Assembly (NCBI GenBank): GCA_034090805.1
Contig: JAXDRV010000054.1
Coordinates: forward strand, 1 to 25,263
Length of the DNA stretch: 25,263 bases
DNA from: Ornithomonoglobus_A sp034090805
Lineage (GTDB): Bacteria; Bacillota; Clostridia; UBA1381
Reading direction: 5' to 3'
A program made the position numbers and the translations under genes. Below the pieces are notes generated by a model. It searched no databases and had not been told where the DNA came from. It saw only the letters and a list, made by a program, of their open reading frames with translations. Shown in pieces: positions 7,678 to 15,631 of this stretch (positions are counted from its first letter, which is position 1; each line of letters starts with the position of its first letter).

Positions 7678-7749
7678 TGGTACATATGCATCTCCCGAAA
7701 ATGCGATAAATAGTGAGGAAAATGAAAATGGTACATCAAAAAGCGATAA
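7678..7749 (+). promoter_or_regulatory. Duplicated half-site pairs, candidate AraC-type operator
   Basis: Two words each occur twice directly upstream of the operon promoter: TGGTACAT at 7678-7685 and 7729-7736, and GCGATAA at 7703-7709 and 7743-7749. The copies of each word lie 51 and 40 bases apart, near five and four helical turns, and the downstream pair ends 7 bases before the -35 box. AraC-type activators commonly bind paired direct half-sites abutting -35. Assignment to the neighbouring regulator is inference. Confidence 0.4.
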
Positions 7750-7756
7750 CGGAACA

Positions 7757-7785
7757 TTGATTTTTGGTCAGTTTGATGCTACAAT
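7757..7785 (+). promoter_or_regulatory. Promoter of the transporter/lyase operon
   Basis: TTGATT (7757-7762), 17-base spacer and TACAAT (7780-7785). Both boxes depart from consensus by two and one bases, as expected for an activator-dependent promoter. It is the only reasonable match between the terminator at 7646 and the first permease gene, and would start RNA near 7792. Confidence 0.6.
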
Positions 7786-7807
7786 AGAAGAAAAACGAAA
7801 AGGAGCG

Positions 7808-7837
7808 ATGTACACTATGGCAAAATTGAAAACATAG
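7808..7837 (+). CDS. Possible 9-residue leader peptide
   Basis: AAAAGGAG (about 7798-7805) precedes ATG 7808 at close spacing. The frame encodes MYTMAKLKT and stops at 7835-7837, within the predicted operon leader and 52 bases before the permease start. A second ATG lies three codons on. A good ribosome site on so short a frame could reflect leader-peptide translation, an eroded gene start, or chance. No attenuator-like hairpin is visible after it. Confidence 0.25.
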   Translation: MYTMAKLKT

Positions 7838-7889
7838 AAATTACTGTGGGAAGCAATGTAACAAATTAGAAAATTGATAGGAGAAGGTC

Positions 7890-8831
7890 ATGGAAAACAT
7901 TGGTTTGGCAAAAAACAAAATGATCGGACAGCGGATAAAAAAAGAACTCAGGGCGAATAAATATATTTATATTTTAGCAATACCTGTTATTATTTATTAT
8001 TTAATTTTCTGTTACTGGCCGATGTTTGGTTTGGTAATTGCTTTTAAGAATTATGAGGTTGGAAAGGGAATATTTCAAAGCAGTTGGGTAGGGCTTAAAA
8101 ATTTTACTGATTTTTTTTCAAGCGTACACTTTGTAAGAGTATTTAAGAATACGCTGTTAATAAGCTTATATGATTTGGTTATCAGTTTTCCGGCAGCCGT
8201 AATTTTTGCGCTTTTACTGAATGAATTGAAAAACAGTATGTTCAAAAAAACGGTACAGACGATTACATATCTGCCGCATTTTATTTCACTTGTTGTGGTT
8301 TGCGGAATGATTACGGATTTCTTTTCATCGGACGGAATTATTACAAGGCTTTTGTGTATGCTGGGAGGAAAGGATATAAATTACCTTGGGTATCCGCAGT
8401 ATTTCAAGAGCATATATGTTTGGACGAACGTGTGGCAGAATGTCGGTTGGGACAGCATAATATACCTTGCAGCACTTGCGGGTGTTAATACAGAGCTTTA
8501 TGAGGCGGCGAAGGTTGACGGTGCCAATCGCTTCAGACAGCTTATTACGGTAACTATTCCGGGTATTGCGCCGACGATTGCAATAATGCTTATACTAAAA
8601 ATCGGACAGATGATGAGTGTTGGTTATGAAAAAATAATTCTTTTGTATAATCAGAGCACATATGAAACAGCTGATGTAATATCCTCATTTGTTTACAGAC
8701 GCGGTCTCGGCGAGTCGGCACAGTACAGCTATTCGGCAGCGGTGGGAATGTTCCAGTCGGTAATAAATTTTGTATTGCTTTTAAGTGCAAATCATTTCAG
8801 TTCAAAATATGCCGATACAAGCTTATTCTAA
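7890..8831 (+). CDS. lplB: Sugar ABC transporter permease, LplB type
   Basis: One of two membrane subunits of a carbohydrate (CUT1) importer. 313 residues, the usual length, with six predicted membrane helices; an N-terminal basic tail (to about residue 20) precedes a first helix containing ILAIPVIIYYLIF. The cytoplasmic EAA loop that contacts the ATPase is clear at about 204-225 (EAAKVDGANRFRQL then IPG). The start follows a TAGGAGAAGG ribosome site. It leads the operon: the second permease begins 20 bases later. LplB/YtcP-type permeases typically import oligosaccharides, often with uronic acid or unusual sugars, and use a shared ATPase encoded elsewhere; none is in this window. The substrate is inferred only from the downstream lyase. 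Confidence 0.93.
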   Translation: MENIGLAKNKMIGQRIKKELRANKYIYILAIPVIIYYLIFCYWPMFGLVIAFKNYEVGKGIFQSSWVGLKNFTDFFSSVHFVRVFKNTLLISLYDLVISFPAAVIFALLLNELKNSMFKKTVQTITYLPHFISLVVVCGMITDFFSSDGIITRLLCMLGGKDINYLGYPQYFKSIYVWTNVWQNVGWDSIIYLAALAGVNTELYEAAKVDGANRFRQLITVTIPGIAPTIAIMLILKIGQMMSVGYEKIILLYNQSTYETADVISSFVYRRGLGESAQYSYSAAVGMFQSVINFVLLLSANHFSSKYADTSLF

Positions 8832-8851
8832 GATATGAAAGGAGGATTTAA

Positions 8852-9745
8852 ATGAGTAAGAATAAAATAAAAGAAAGTATCGGAGAGAGGGCATTTGATT
8901 TTTGTAATGTGCTGTTTATGATATTGATGATAGTGATAATGCTGTATCCGTTTTGGTATGTTATAACCTGCTCGGTTTCGGACAGCAATAACCTGATAGG
9001 TGATAAAGGACTTATGCTTTTGCCGAAGGGATTTAGTCTGTCTGCATATGAAGCGGTGCTGAAAAACAAGAATATTCTGACCGGATACAGAAACACGATA
9101 ATTATCGTTGTTTTCGGAACGGCAATAAATATTATAATGACCTCTATAGGCGCGTTTGTACTGTCAAGGAAGAAATTTGCGCTTAAAAGGGCGATGTCGC
9201 TTATGGTAATCATAACAATGTATTTCAACGGAGGACTGATACCGACATACCTGGTGGTTTTTAAGTATCTCGGTCTGGGAGATACGCTGTGGGCTTTGAT
9301 GCTTCCGACAGCGATAAATACATATAATCTTATTGTAATGAAAACAAATTTTGAAAGTCTGCCGTTTTCCGTGGAAGAAGCGGCAAAGATTGACGGTGCA
9401 AGTGATATTCAGCTGCTGTTTAAAATAGTTATGCCGCTCTCGATGCCGATAATTGCGGTAATGGTATTGTTTTACGGCGTTACGCAGTGGAATTCATGGT
9501 TTAACGCGCTGATTTATATAAGAAAGCCAAGCCTTTATCCTCTGCAGCTGCGACTTCGGGAAATACTACTGCTTAACAATACGCAGAACATGGCAGCCGG
9601 TGCAGATGCGAGTGATAAATATAATATAGGCGAGGGAATAAAGTATGCTACAATAATGGTTGCAACAGTTCCGATTTTATGCGTATATCCCTTTATACAG
9701 AAGTATTTTGTAAAGGGAGTAATGATAGGAGCGGTAAAAGGTTAA
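8852..9745 (+). CDS. ytcP: Sugar ABC transporter permease, LplC/YtcP type
   Basis: Second membrane subunit of the importer. 297 residues, standard for the family, with six predicted helices, starting with one around residues 18-42 (MILMIVIMLYPFWYV). The EAA loop is at about 176-197 (EEAAKIDGASDIQLLFKIVMP). The N-terminal KESIGERAFDFCNVLFM type of opening is characteristic of LplC/YtcP. An AAAGGAGG ribosome site lies just before the ATG. It should pair with the upstream permease and the lipoprotein encoded 17 bases downstream. Confidence 0.93.
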   Translation: MSKNKIKESIGERAFDFCNVLFMILMIVIMLYPFWYVITCSVSDSNNLIGDKGLMLLPKGFSLSAYEAVLKNKNILTGYRNTIIIVVFGTAINIIMTSIGAFVLSRKKFALKRAMSLMVIITMYFNGGLIPTYLVVFKYLGLGDTLWALMLPTAINTYNLIVMKTNFESLPFSVEEAAKIDGASDIQLLFKIVMPLSMPIIAVMVLFYGVTQWNSWFNALIYIRKPSLYPLQLRLREILLLNNTQNMAAGADASDKYNIGEGIKYATIMVATVPILCVYPFIQKYFVKGVMIGAVKG

Positions 9746-9762
9746 CAGAAAGGAAGAGTGTT

Positions 9763-11325
9763 ATGAAAATAAAGAAAATTACAGCTATGGCAGCAGCAGC
9801 CGCACTTTTGTTTACGACAGCGGGATGCTCAAACGGAGGAACTAAAGAAGCCTCGGAGGGAAACAAAATCACATATTGGGCGGAGCTTAACAGTGCCGCA
9901 ACATCGCATATTCAATCAATGAACGATATGCTGATGTATCAGGAGGCTCAAAAGAAGACGGGTATTGATGTGGAATTTATTCATCCTCCGACAGGACAGA
10001 CGGCAGAGCAGTTTAATCTGCTGATTGCTTCGGGTGAGGAAAGCTGGCCGGATATAATCGAATATGACTGGAGCTCATATCCGGGAGGTGCACAAAAGGC
10101 TATTGAGGACGGAATTATTATCAATTTAAATGAAATGGTTGAAAAATATGCACCTAATTTAAAGAAGGCACTGGAGTCAAATCCTATCTACAAAAAGCAG
10201 TCTGTAACGGATAACGGGGATTTATTCGCATTCCCCTCTCTTAATGTCGGAAAATACAGAACTTTCAGCGGGTTGATGATAAGAAAGGACTGGCTTGATG
10301 AGTTGGGCCTTGCCGTACCGGAAACACTTGACGAGTGGGAAGTGGTGCTTAAGGCATTTAAGGATAAGGGAGTTAAAGCCCCGCTTGCATTTATACCGTG
10401 GTATATAATCGGTGCCGGAGTATTCAACAATTGCTTTGATGTGGGAACAAACTTCTATATTGAAGATAACGAGGTAAAAGCTCCGGTTTTACAGCCGCAA
10501 TACAAGCAGTATATAGAATGTATGCACAGATGGTATGAAAACGGTTGGATTGACCAAGAATTTGATACAAATAACGACGCTGCAATAGATGCAAAGATGA
10601 CGAACGGAACATCAGCGGTAACCTATGGCGGAATAGGCGGAACGATGGGTCGTTATATGAGTGCAATGAAGGATAAGGATCCGAATTACAAACTTTGTGC
10701 AGTGCCGTATCCCGTAAAAAATAAGGGCGATAAGGCTAAGTTCGTTGATTATCAGTATGAAGCCAATCCGCCGTTTGCGGCAATAACCACTCACTGTAAG
10801 AATGTTGAGGCAGCTGTTAAATTCCTTGACTTTTTCTACAGCGAGGAGGGAGATGTCCTTCAAAATTACGGAGTAGAGGGAAAGACCTATAATATGGTTG
10901 ACGGAGAGTATGTTTATACGGACGAGATTTTGAACAATCCCGACGGACTCAGCATAGCCGAGGCACTGGCGGTAAACTTGCGTGCCCAAACGCTTGCTCC
11001 GGGCTTTAATCAGCATGAAAATTATTTAATGCAGTATTATCAGCTTGACGAACAAAAACAGGCTATCGATATATGGGCACAGAGCGGAGACGCCGCACAG
11101 CAGGCGAAGATGCCGCCGATTACCTTTACGGAAGCTGAAAGCAGCGAACTTGTGACGATTAAAGCCGAAACCCAAACCTACATAGAAGAAATGCTCATTA
11201 AGTTTATAAAAGGAACGGAAACTATGGACAACTACGACGCATTTGTCGAAAGACTTAAGGGTATGGGATATGAGCGTATGCGCGATTTGTATCAGCAGGC
11301 TTATGAAAGGTATGAAAACAGATAA
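9763..11325 (+). CDS. Extracellular sugar-binding lipoprotein, LplA type
   Basis: Solute-binding subunit of the same transporter, anchored by lipid to the outer face of the membrane. 520 residues, the large size typical of LplA/YtcQ proteins. The signal peptide ends in a lipobox TTAGC with the lipid-modified Cys at residue 22. The mature part has the family pattern TYWAELNS, then SGEESWPDIIEYDW, RKDWLDELGL.VPETLDEW and FLDFFYSEEGD. The start is the ATG at 9763 after AAAGGAAG; an upstream frame extension (to 9679) overlaps the permease gene and would bury the signal peptide, so it is rejected. Which oligosaccharide it binds is not visible. Confidence 0.93.
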   Translation: MKIKKITAMAAAAALLFTTAGCSNGGTKEASEGNKITYWAELNSAATSHIQSMNDMLMYQEAQKKTGIDVEFIHPPTGQTAEQFNLLIASGEESWPDIIEYDWSSYPGGAQKAIEDGIIINLNEMVEKYAPNLKKALESNPIYKKQSVTDNGDLFAFPSLNVGKYRTFSGLMIRKDWLDELGLAVPETLDEWEVVLKAFKDKGVKAPLAFIPWYIIGAGVFNNCFDVGTNFYIEDNEVKAPVLQPQYKQYIECMHRWYENGWIDQEFDTNNDAAIDAKMTNGTSAVTYGGIGGTMGRYMSAMKDKDPNYKLCAVPYPVKNKGDKAKFVDYQYEANPPFAAITTHCKNVEAAVKFLDFFYSEEGDVLQNYGVEGKTYNMVDGEYVYTDEILNNPDGLSIAEALAVNLRAQTLAPGFNQHENYLMQYYQLDEQKQAIDIWAQSGDAAQQAKMPPITFTEAESSELVTIKAETQTYIEEMLIKFIKGTETMDNYDAFVERLKGMGYERMRDLYQQAYERYENR

Positions 11326-11360
11326 AACATTGTTCATTGAACAGTTAAAAGGAGATATTC

Positions 11361-13022
11361 ATGAAAAGAAATATTATAATTTTAAGTGTGATGCTTTTTG
11401 CGGTAATATTCCCGAGTATAGCTTATGCTCAAATAAGCATAAGCCAAAATACTGATACCGGCATTATTACGGCTTCGGGAACGGTAAGCAAGGCTATGGA
11501 AGAGGTATTTATAGAGGTTGTGCCGGTGACGCTAAATGATGATGGATTTATGGTGGACGCAGATTACGGTGTTGATGAGAGCGAAGTGCTTTTAAAGAAT
11601 TTCCCGTATATTTCCTCACAGAAATCCACAGTTGACAAGGAATATAAGTTCACTTTCTCGCTTAATGCAAAAAGCGGCTGGTATGCGGCAAGAGTAAAAG
11701 GAAAGTCATCGGAGAGTGAAATAAGCGAGCCGTTTTACTGTGCGAAGCTCGAAGAAGTAAAGAGTGTTATGGAACGCATCAATGCAGAAACCGATGTGGG
11801 AGCAGTGGAGAGGTTCATAGCCGATAATGCGTCGATTTTGGGATTTACATACAAGCCGTATTTTGAGCTTGCCGACAAGTCTGCGGTATGCGGGGCGGTG
11901 ATGGGCAAAGGGTATGAAACAGCCTCGGAGCTTACAGCCGATCTTATTCAAAAAAGCTTTTATGAAGCAATAATACAAGCGCCGAGCGATGAATATTTAG
12001 AAACTCTTATGTCAGCTTACGGCGAGGATAACGGAATAAAGGAATTTGCCGGATATGCACTTTTTAAGGCAAACGAAAAGTCCTTTGCCGCATTTTTAAA
12101 GGGCAAAAGCGTAACCGATAAGACAACATTTGAGGACGAATTTAACCGGGCGGCAATTCTTTCGGGAATTGCCTGCTCCGTGAGTCCGGGCGCATCGGAG
12201 GAAATATTAAAAAACAGTGCTTTTGCAAAGTATATAAACATAAATTTTGCGGCATATGACAAGCTTGGCAATAAAAAAGACAATGCAATGGCGAAAATAA
12301 CCGGTATAAAATTTGCAAGCATACAAAAGCTTGAGGAAGCGTTTAATAAAGCGGTTTCGGACGCTGCGGTAAGCGGCGGCTCCGGTACGAGCGGCGGCTC
12401 CGGCGGCGGAGGAAGTACGGGCAGCAGTGTAAGTGTATCAAGCTTTCCGAATGTAAAGCTTCCTCAAAAAGCTGAAGAAACCGAGATATTTGACGATTTG
12501 GACGATGTTCAATGGGCAAAGGACGATATAATAAGTCTGCATAAGCTTGGTGCGGTAACCGGAAAGAAAGATAGGATATTTGCTCCCGACAGCTTTGTCA
12601 AACGCGAGGAATTTGTTAAGATGGTTATAGAAGCCTTTGCCATAAAAAGCGATAATACACAAAGCGGCTTTGTTGATGTTAACCCGACGGAATGGTACGG
12701 TGAATATATAAATATAGGAGTGGGCAGCGGCATTATAAACGGAATAAGCGATGATAAATTCGGAATCGGTGAAAACATAACCAGAGAACAGATTGCGGCG
12801 GTGATCGCAAGAATTATCGGCGCAGAGAGTGAGAAAGTGCAGCTGAATTTCAGCGATCGGGATGATATATCGGAGTATGCCGCAGGTGCGGTATGCGAAA
12901 TGGAAAAACTGGGAATAATAAACGGTTTTGACAATAACGAATTCAGACCGAAGGAAAACGCTACAAGAGCACAGGCAGCGGTTATGATAATGCGGGCGTA
13001 CAGATACCGGAAAGGAGAATGA
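11361..13022 (+). CDS. Secreted S-layer-anchored protein with C-terminal SLH domains
   Basis: 553 residues with a signal peptide (cleavage after AYA, about residue 23). Residues 24-130 look like a beta-sandwich, with an opening ISISQNTDTGIITASGTV that resembles Ig-like modules. Residues 130-330 are helical and not recognised. A Gly/Ser linker (about 336-357) leads to three SLH domains at about 377-425, 436-485 and 497-550. All three carry the typical -W/Y-...-I-x-x-x-G-I/V-x-x-G and TRE/TRAQ signatures. SLH domains hold proteins on pyruvylated wall polymer. It starts after AAAGGAG, 35 bases behind the binding-protein gene. In this operon it is best seen as a surface scaffold or polysaccharide-binding protein; no catalytic motif is seen. 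Confidence 0.85.
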   Translation: MKRNIIILSVMLFAVIFPSIAYAQISISQNTDTGIITASGTVSKAMEEVFIEVVPVTLNDDGFMVDADYGVDESEVLLKNFPYISSQKSTVDKEYKFTFSLNAKSGWYAARVKGKSSESEISEPFYCAKLEEVKSVMERINAETDVGAVERFIADNASILGFTYKPYFELADKSAVCGAVMGKGYETASELTADLIQKSFYEAIIQAPSDEYLETLMSAYGEDNGIKEFAGYALFKANEKSFAAFLKGKSVTDKTTFEDEFNRAAILSGIACSVSPGASEEILKNSAFAKYININFAAYDKLGNKKDNAMAKITGIKFASIQKLEEAFNKAVSDAAVSGGSGTSGGSGGGGSTGSSVSVSSFPNVKLPQKAEETEIFDDLDDVQWAKDDIISLHKLGAVTGKKDRIFAPDSFVKREEFVKMVIEAFAIKSDNTQSGFVDVNPTEWYGEYINIGVGSGIINGISDDKFGIGENITREQIAAVIARIIGAESEKVQLNFSDRDDISEYAAGAVCEMEKLGIINGFDNNEFRPKENATRAQAAVMIMRAYRYRKGE

Positions 13023-13032
13023 GATACAGAAT

Positions 13033-15618
13033 ATGCGCAAAATATTGTTACTGATAATGATTCTTACAACATTTGGCTCTATGAACCTAACAGCGGCTTA
13101 TGCCGAGGACGATACAGCCGAAACAGCGGTTTCACCGGCATATGAAGTGGTTATAAGCATGGGCTTTATGAATAAAGAACTGCTTGAAAAGGAGCGTCTG
13201 ACTCGCGGTGAGATGGCAGGTATAATTGCAGAGTTCTATGAGAAAAAATTCTCGAATATGGCATTGACCGGCTCGCCCTATTCGGATGTCAAAAATAATA
13301 ATAAGTATTATGACGCAATTATGTTGCTTGCCGGGGTAAAGGCGGTTGAAGTGCCGAAAAACGGCTTGTTTCGCCCGAACGACGCCGTGACGAGCGACGA
13401 GGCTGCAAAGCTGTTTGTGGATATTATGCAAAAAGGTTTTGCAGCCGAGTACAACGGCGGTTATCCGAACGGCTACAGAAGCATTGCGTCCGTAAATAAA
13501 ATGACATTGTTTTCATCTGCGGACGGCAGTCTGAGCGGAAAAGCTGTCGCACAGACTATATATAATATTCTGGATATGACGGTTACGGAATTGATAGACA
13601 AAGAATATAAAGAAACCAAGACGGTTTTGGAGTATTACTTTGACGCCTATAAGACGAAGGGTGTTATTACGGGAACTTATTTCTCTCAGCTGGGCGGAGT
13701 AGGATATGTAGGAAAGAATGAGGTCGAAATCGACTATAGGGTTTACGGAATATCCGATACATCCATAAACGATTACATAGGATATAATACGGAGTTTTAT
13801 TACACGGAGGATGATAATGAGGGACCGGTTTTGTGGGCATATATCCTCAAAAACAATAAAACCTTAAGCGTAGAGGCAGAGAATGCAGTTTCGTTTGACG
13901 GCTCAAGCTTTAAGTACAGCGAGGCGGGCAAAGACAAATCAATTCGTGTAGTGAAAAATGTTAATATATTCTATAACGGTGAGTATAGGTCAAAATACGA
14001 TTACGGTATTTTTGAGGCGGATAATTACAATACAATAACCTTTTTGGATAATAATGTGGACGGCAAGTATGAAACGGCATTTCTTGAAAAGGCTGACGGT
14101 GTAAAAGTAAGCGGAATAAATACCGAGGATGAGAAAATTTATACAGAATTTTCAAAGAATTATAATCTTTCCGACATAAATCGATACATCATATTGGATG
14201 AGAATAATAATGAATTAAGTATATCTGATTTAAAAATCGGCGATATGCTGAGCGTGTATGAATCGGACAGCGTTGTTAAATTTATCCGTCCGAATAAGCT
14301 TGTTTCAGGAACAGTAAAAGCCGTGTCCGGTAGCGGCTATGATGAAATAATCAGCGTTGGCGGCGAGGGGATAAAGCTTAGGAAAAACTGCTATACGGAG
14401 CAGGAGCTGAAAGTAGGCGCAAATGTTGATGTGTATAAGGATATGAAGGGATATGCCTTGGTTATTCTGACGGCAAAAAGAAAAAGCGGTGAAAATTTTG
14501 GATATTTAATAAAAACCTGGGCAGATGAAAATGAGGACAGCGTCGGAGTTAAGCTGCTTAATGACGAGGGAAATATCTTGAGGCTTAGGTTTTCCGATAA
14601 GGTTAAAGTGGACGGTGACAGCGGAGTAAGAAAGGAAAATGTTCTTTCAAGACTTACAGATGCCGGCGGAACCATTATAAACAGAATGGTAATATATACA
14701 CTGAACAACGACGGAAACATTATAAAGCTTGACACGCCGGCAGTAGGTGAAAATGAAGGCAAGGACACTCTTCATATTCAGCAGGCAAAAGGCAAACTTA
14801 AATGCAGAAAAAATTCAAGAACTTTTATGGGACTTGTAAATTTTGACAGCAGTACGGTTATCATGAATGTTCCCAAGGATAATTTGGAGGAAGCTCCCGA
14901 AAAGTGCTTTGGCATATATTCAGCGGATTCCTTTGTAAATGATGATTACTACACAATTGAATCATATGTATTTGATAGTGATGAACCGATTGCAAAGGTG
15001 ATGGTGGTATTTAATGATGATAACAACTCGGAGACAAGCATAAAAACAGACAGCGGTGCATACGTTTTGGAAAAAGTTGTGCAGATGGTCAATGCGGACG
15101 GAGAGGTAGTGTACAATTTCAAAGGTCAGTACCGCGGCGGCAATTTTAACCTCAATACCGACTCCGATTTTACCGGTGCAGAAAAATTCATGCCCGGAGA
15201 TGTGGTGGTAATCGAGAAAAACAATGCCGGGGAAATCAGAAGGATGCGCAAGGTGTTTGACGTTGAGACAATGAAGCTTGTGGAAGCGGACGGAACGACG
15301 GAGGCTGCAAATCCGAGCGGAGAATACAGCTCAAAAAACAGATGGGCATTTGGAAATGTATATTGTGTTTCGGATAATGTCATGCGTCTTGAGGCTTCTT
15401 ACGGCGATCTGCCGTCTAATCCGGTTATCGGACAGAATATAACTGTGGAAAACCATTATCTGCCGCTGTTTAACGTTGTTAAATTTAATCGCGAAATGAA
15501 TACATTAACAAAGATTTCCTACAATGAAATACCGAATTATCTTTCAAACGGAGAAGCCTCAAAGGCATTTGTAAGCACCTTGTGGGGCGACGGTCAGTTG
15601 ATAGTTATATATGAGTAA
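13033..15618 (+). CDS. Secreted protein with degenerate N-terminal SLH domains
   Basis: 861 residues with a signal peptide (cleavage after AYA, about residue 24). Residues about 35-185 are three weak SLH modules: LTRGEMAGIIAEFY (56-69), SPYSDVKNNNKYYDAIMLL with LFRPNDAVTSDEAAKL (81-127), and YRSIASVNKM-LF to AVAQTIYNIL (148-180). The remaining 670 residues are beta-rich, full of Asn, Asp and Lys, and not recognised; short repeating phrases about 'KIGDMLSVYE' and 'PGDVVVIEKN' suggest repeated small beta modules. AAAGGAG lies 15 bases before the ATG, a long spacing; the previous gene ends 10 bases upstream. Anchored-surface role inferred from SLH modules and operon; no enzyme motif seen. Confidence 0.8.
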   Translation: MRKILLLIMILTTFGSMNLTAAYAEDDTAETAVSPAYEVVISMGFMNKELLEKERLTRGEMAGIIAEFYEKKFSNMALTGSPYSDVKNNNKYYDAIMLLAGVKAVEVPKNGLFRPNDAVTSDEAAKLFVDIMQKGFAAEYNGGYPNGYRSIASVNKMTLFSSADGSLSGKAVAQTIYNILDMTVTELIDKEYKETKTVLEYYFDAYKTKGVITGTYFSQLGGVGYVGKNEVEIDYRVYGISDTSINDYIGYNTEFYYTEDDNEGPVLWAYILKNNKTLSVEAENAVSFDGSSFKYSEAGKDKSIRVVKNVNIFYNGEYRSKYDYGIFEADNYNTITFLDNNVDGKYETAFLEKADGVKVSGINTEDEKIYTEFSKNYNLSDINRYIILDENNNELSISDLKIGDMLSVYESDSVVKFIRPNKLVSGTVKAVSGSGYDEIISVGGEGIKLRKNCYTEQELKVGANVDVYKDMKGYALVILTAKRKSGENFGYLIKTWADENEDSVGVKLLNDEGNILRLRFSDKVKVDGDSGVRKENVLSRLTDAGGTIINRMVIYTLNNDGNIIKLDTPAVGENEGKDTLHIQQAKGKLKCRKNSRTFMGLVNFDSSTVIMNVPKDNLEEAPEKCFGIYSADSFVNDDYYTIESYVFDSDEPIAKVMVVFNDDNNSETSIKTDSGAYVLEKVVQMVNADGEVVYNFKGQYRGGNFNLNTDSDFTGAEKFMPGDVVVIEKNNAGEIRRMRKVFDVETMKLVEADGTTEAANPSGEYSSKNRWAFGNVYCVSDNVMRLEASYGDLPSNPVIGQNITVENHYLPLFNVVKFNREMNTLTKISYNEIPNYLSNGEASKAFVSTLWGDGQLIVIYE

Positions 15619-15631
15619 AGGAGAGAAGCAT

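Noticed and set aside
7589..7837. 82-residue plus-strand ORF after the regulator
   Set aside because: It runs through the intrinsic terminator, the putative operator and the promoter, and has no ribosome site; only its last nine codons have one.
12370..12432. Short GGC-rich repeats
   Set aside because: They encode the Gly/Ser linker of the SLH protein; not a CRISPR or satellite array.
12438..13040. 200-residue minus-strand ORF
   Set aside because: Antisense shadow of the SLH domains, with no ribosome site or recognisable motif.
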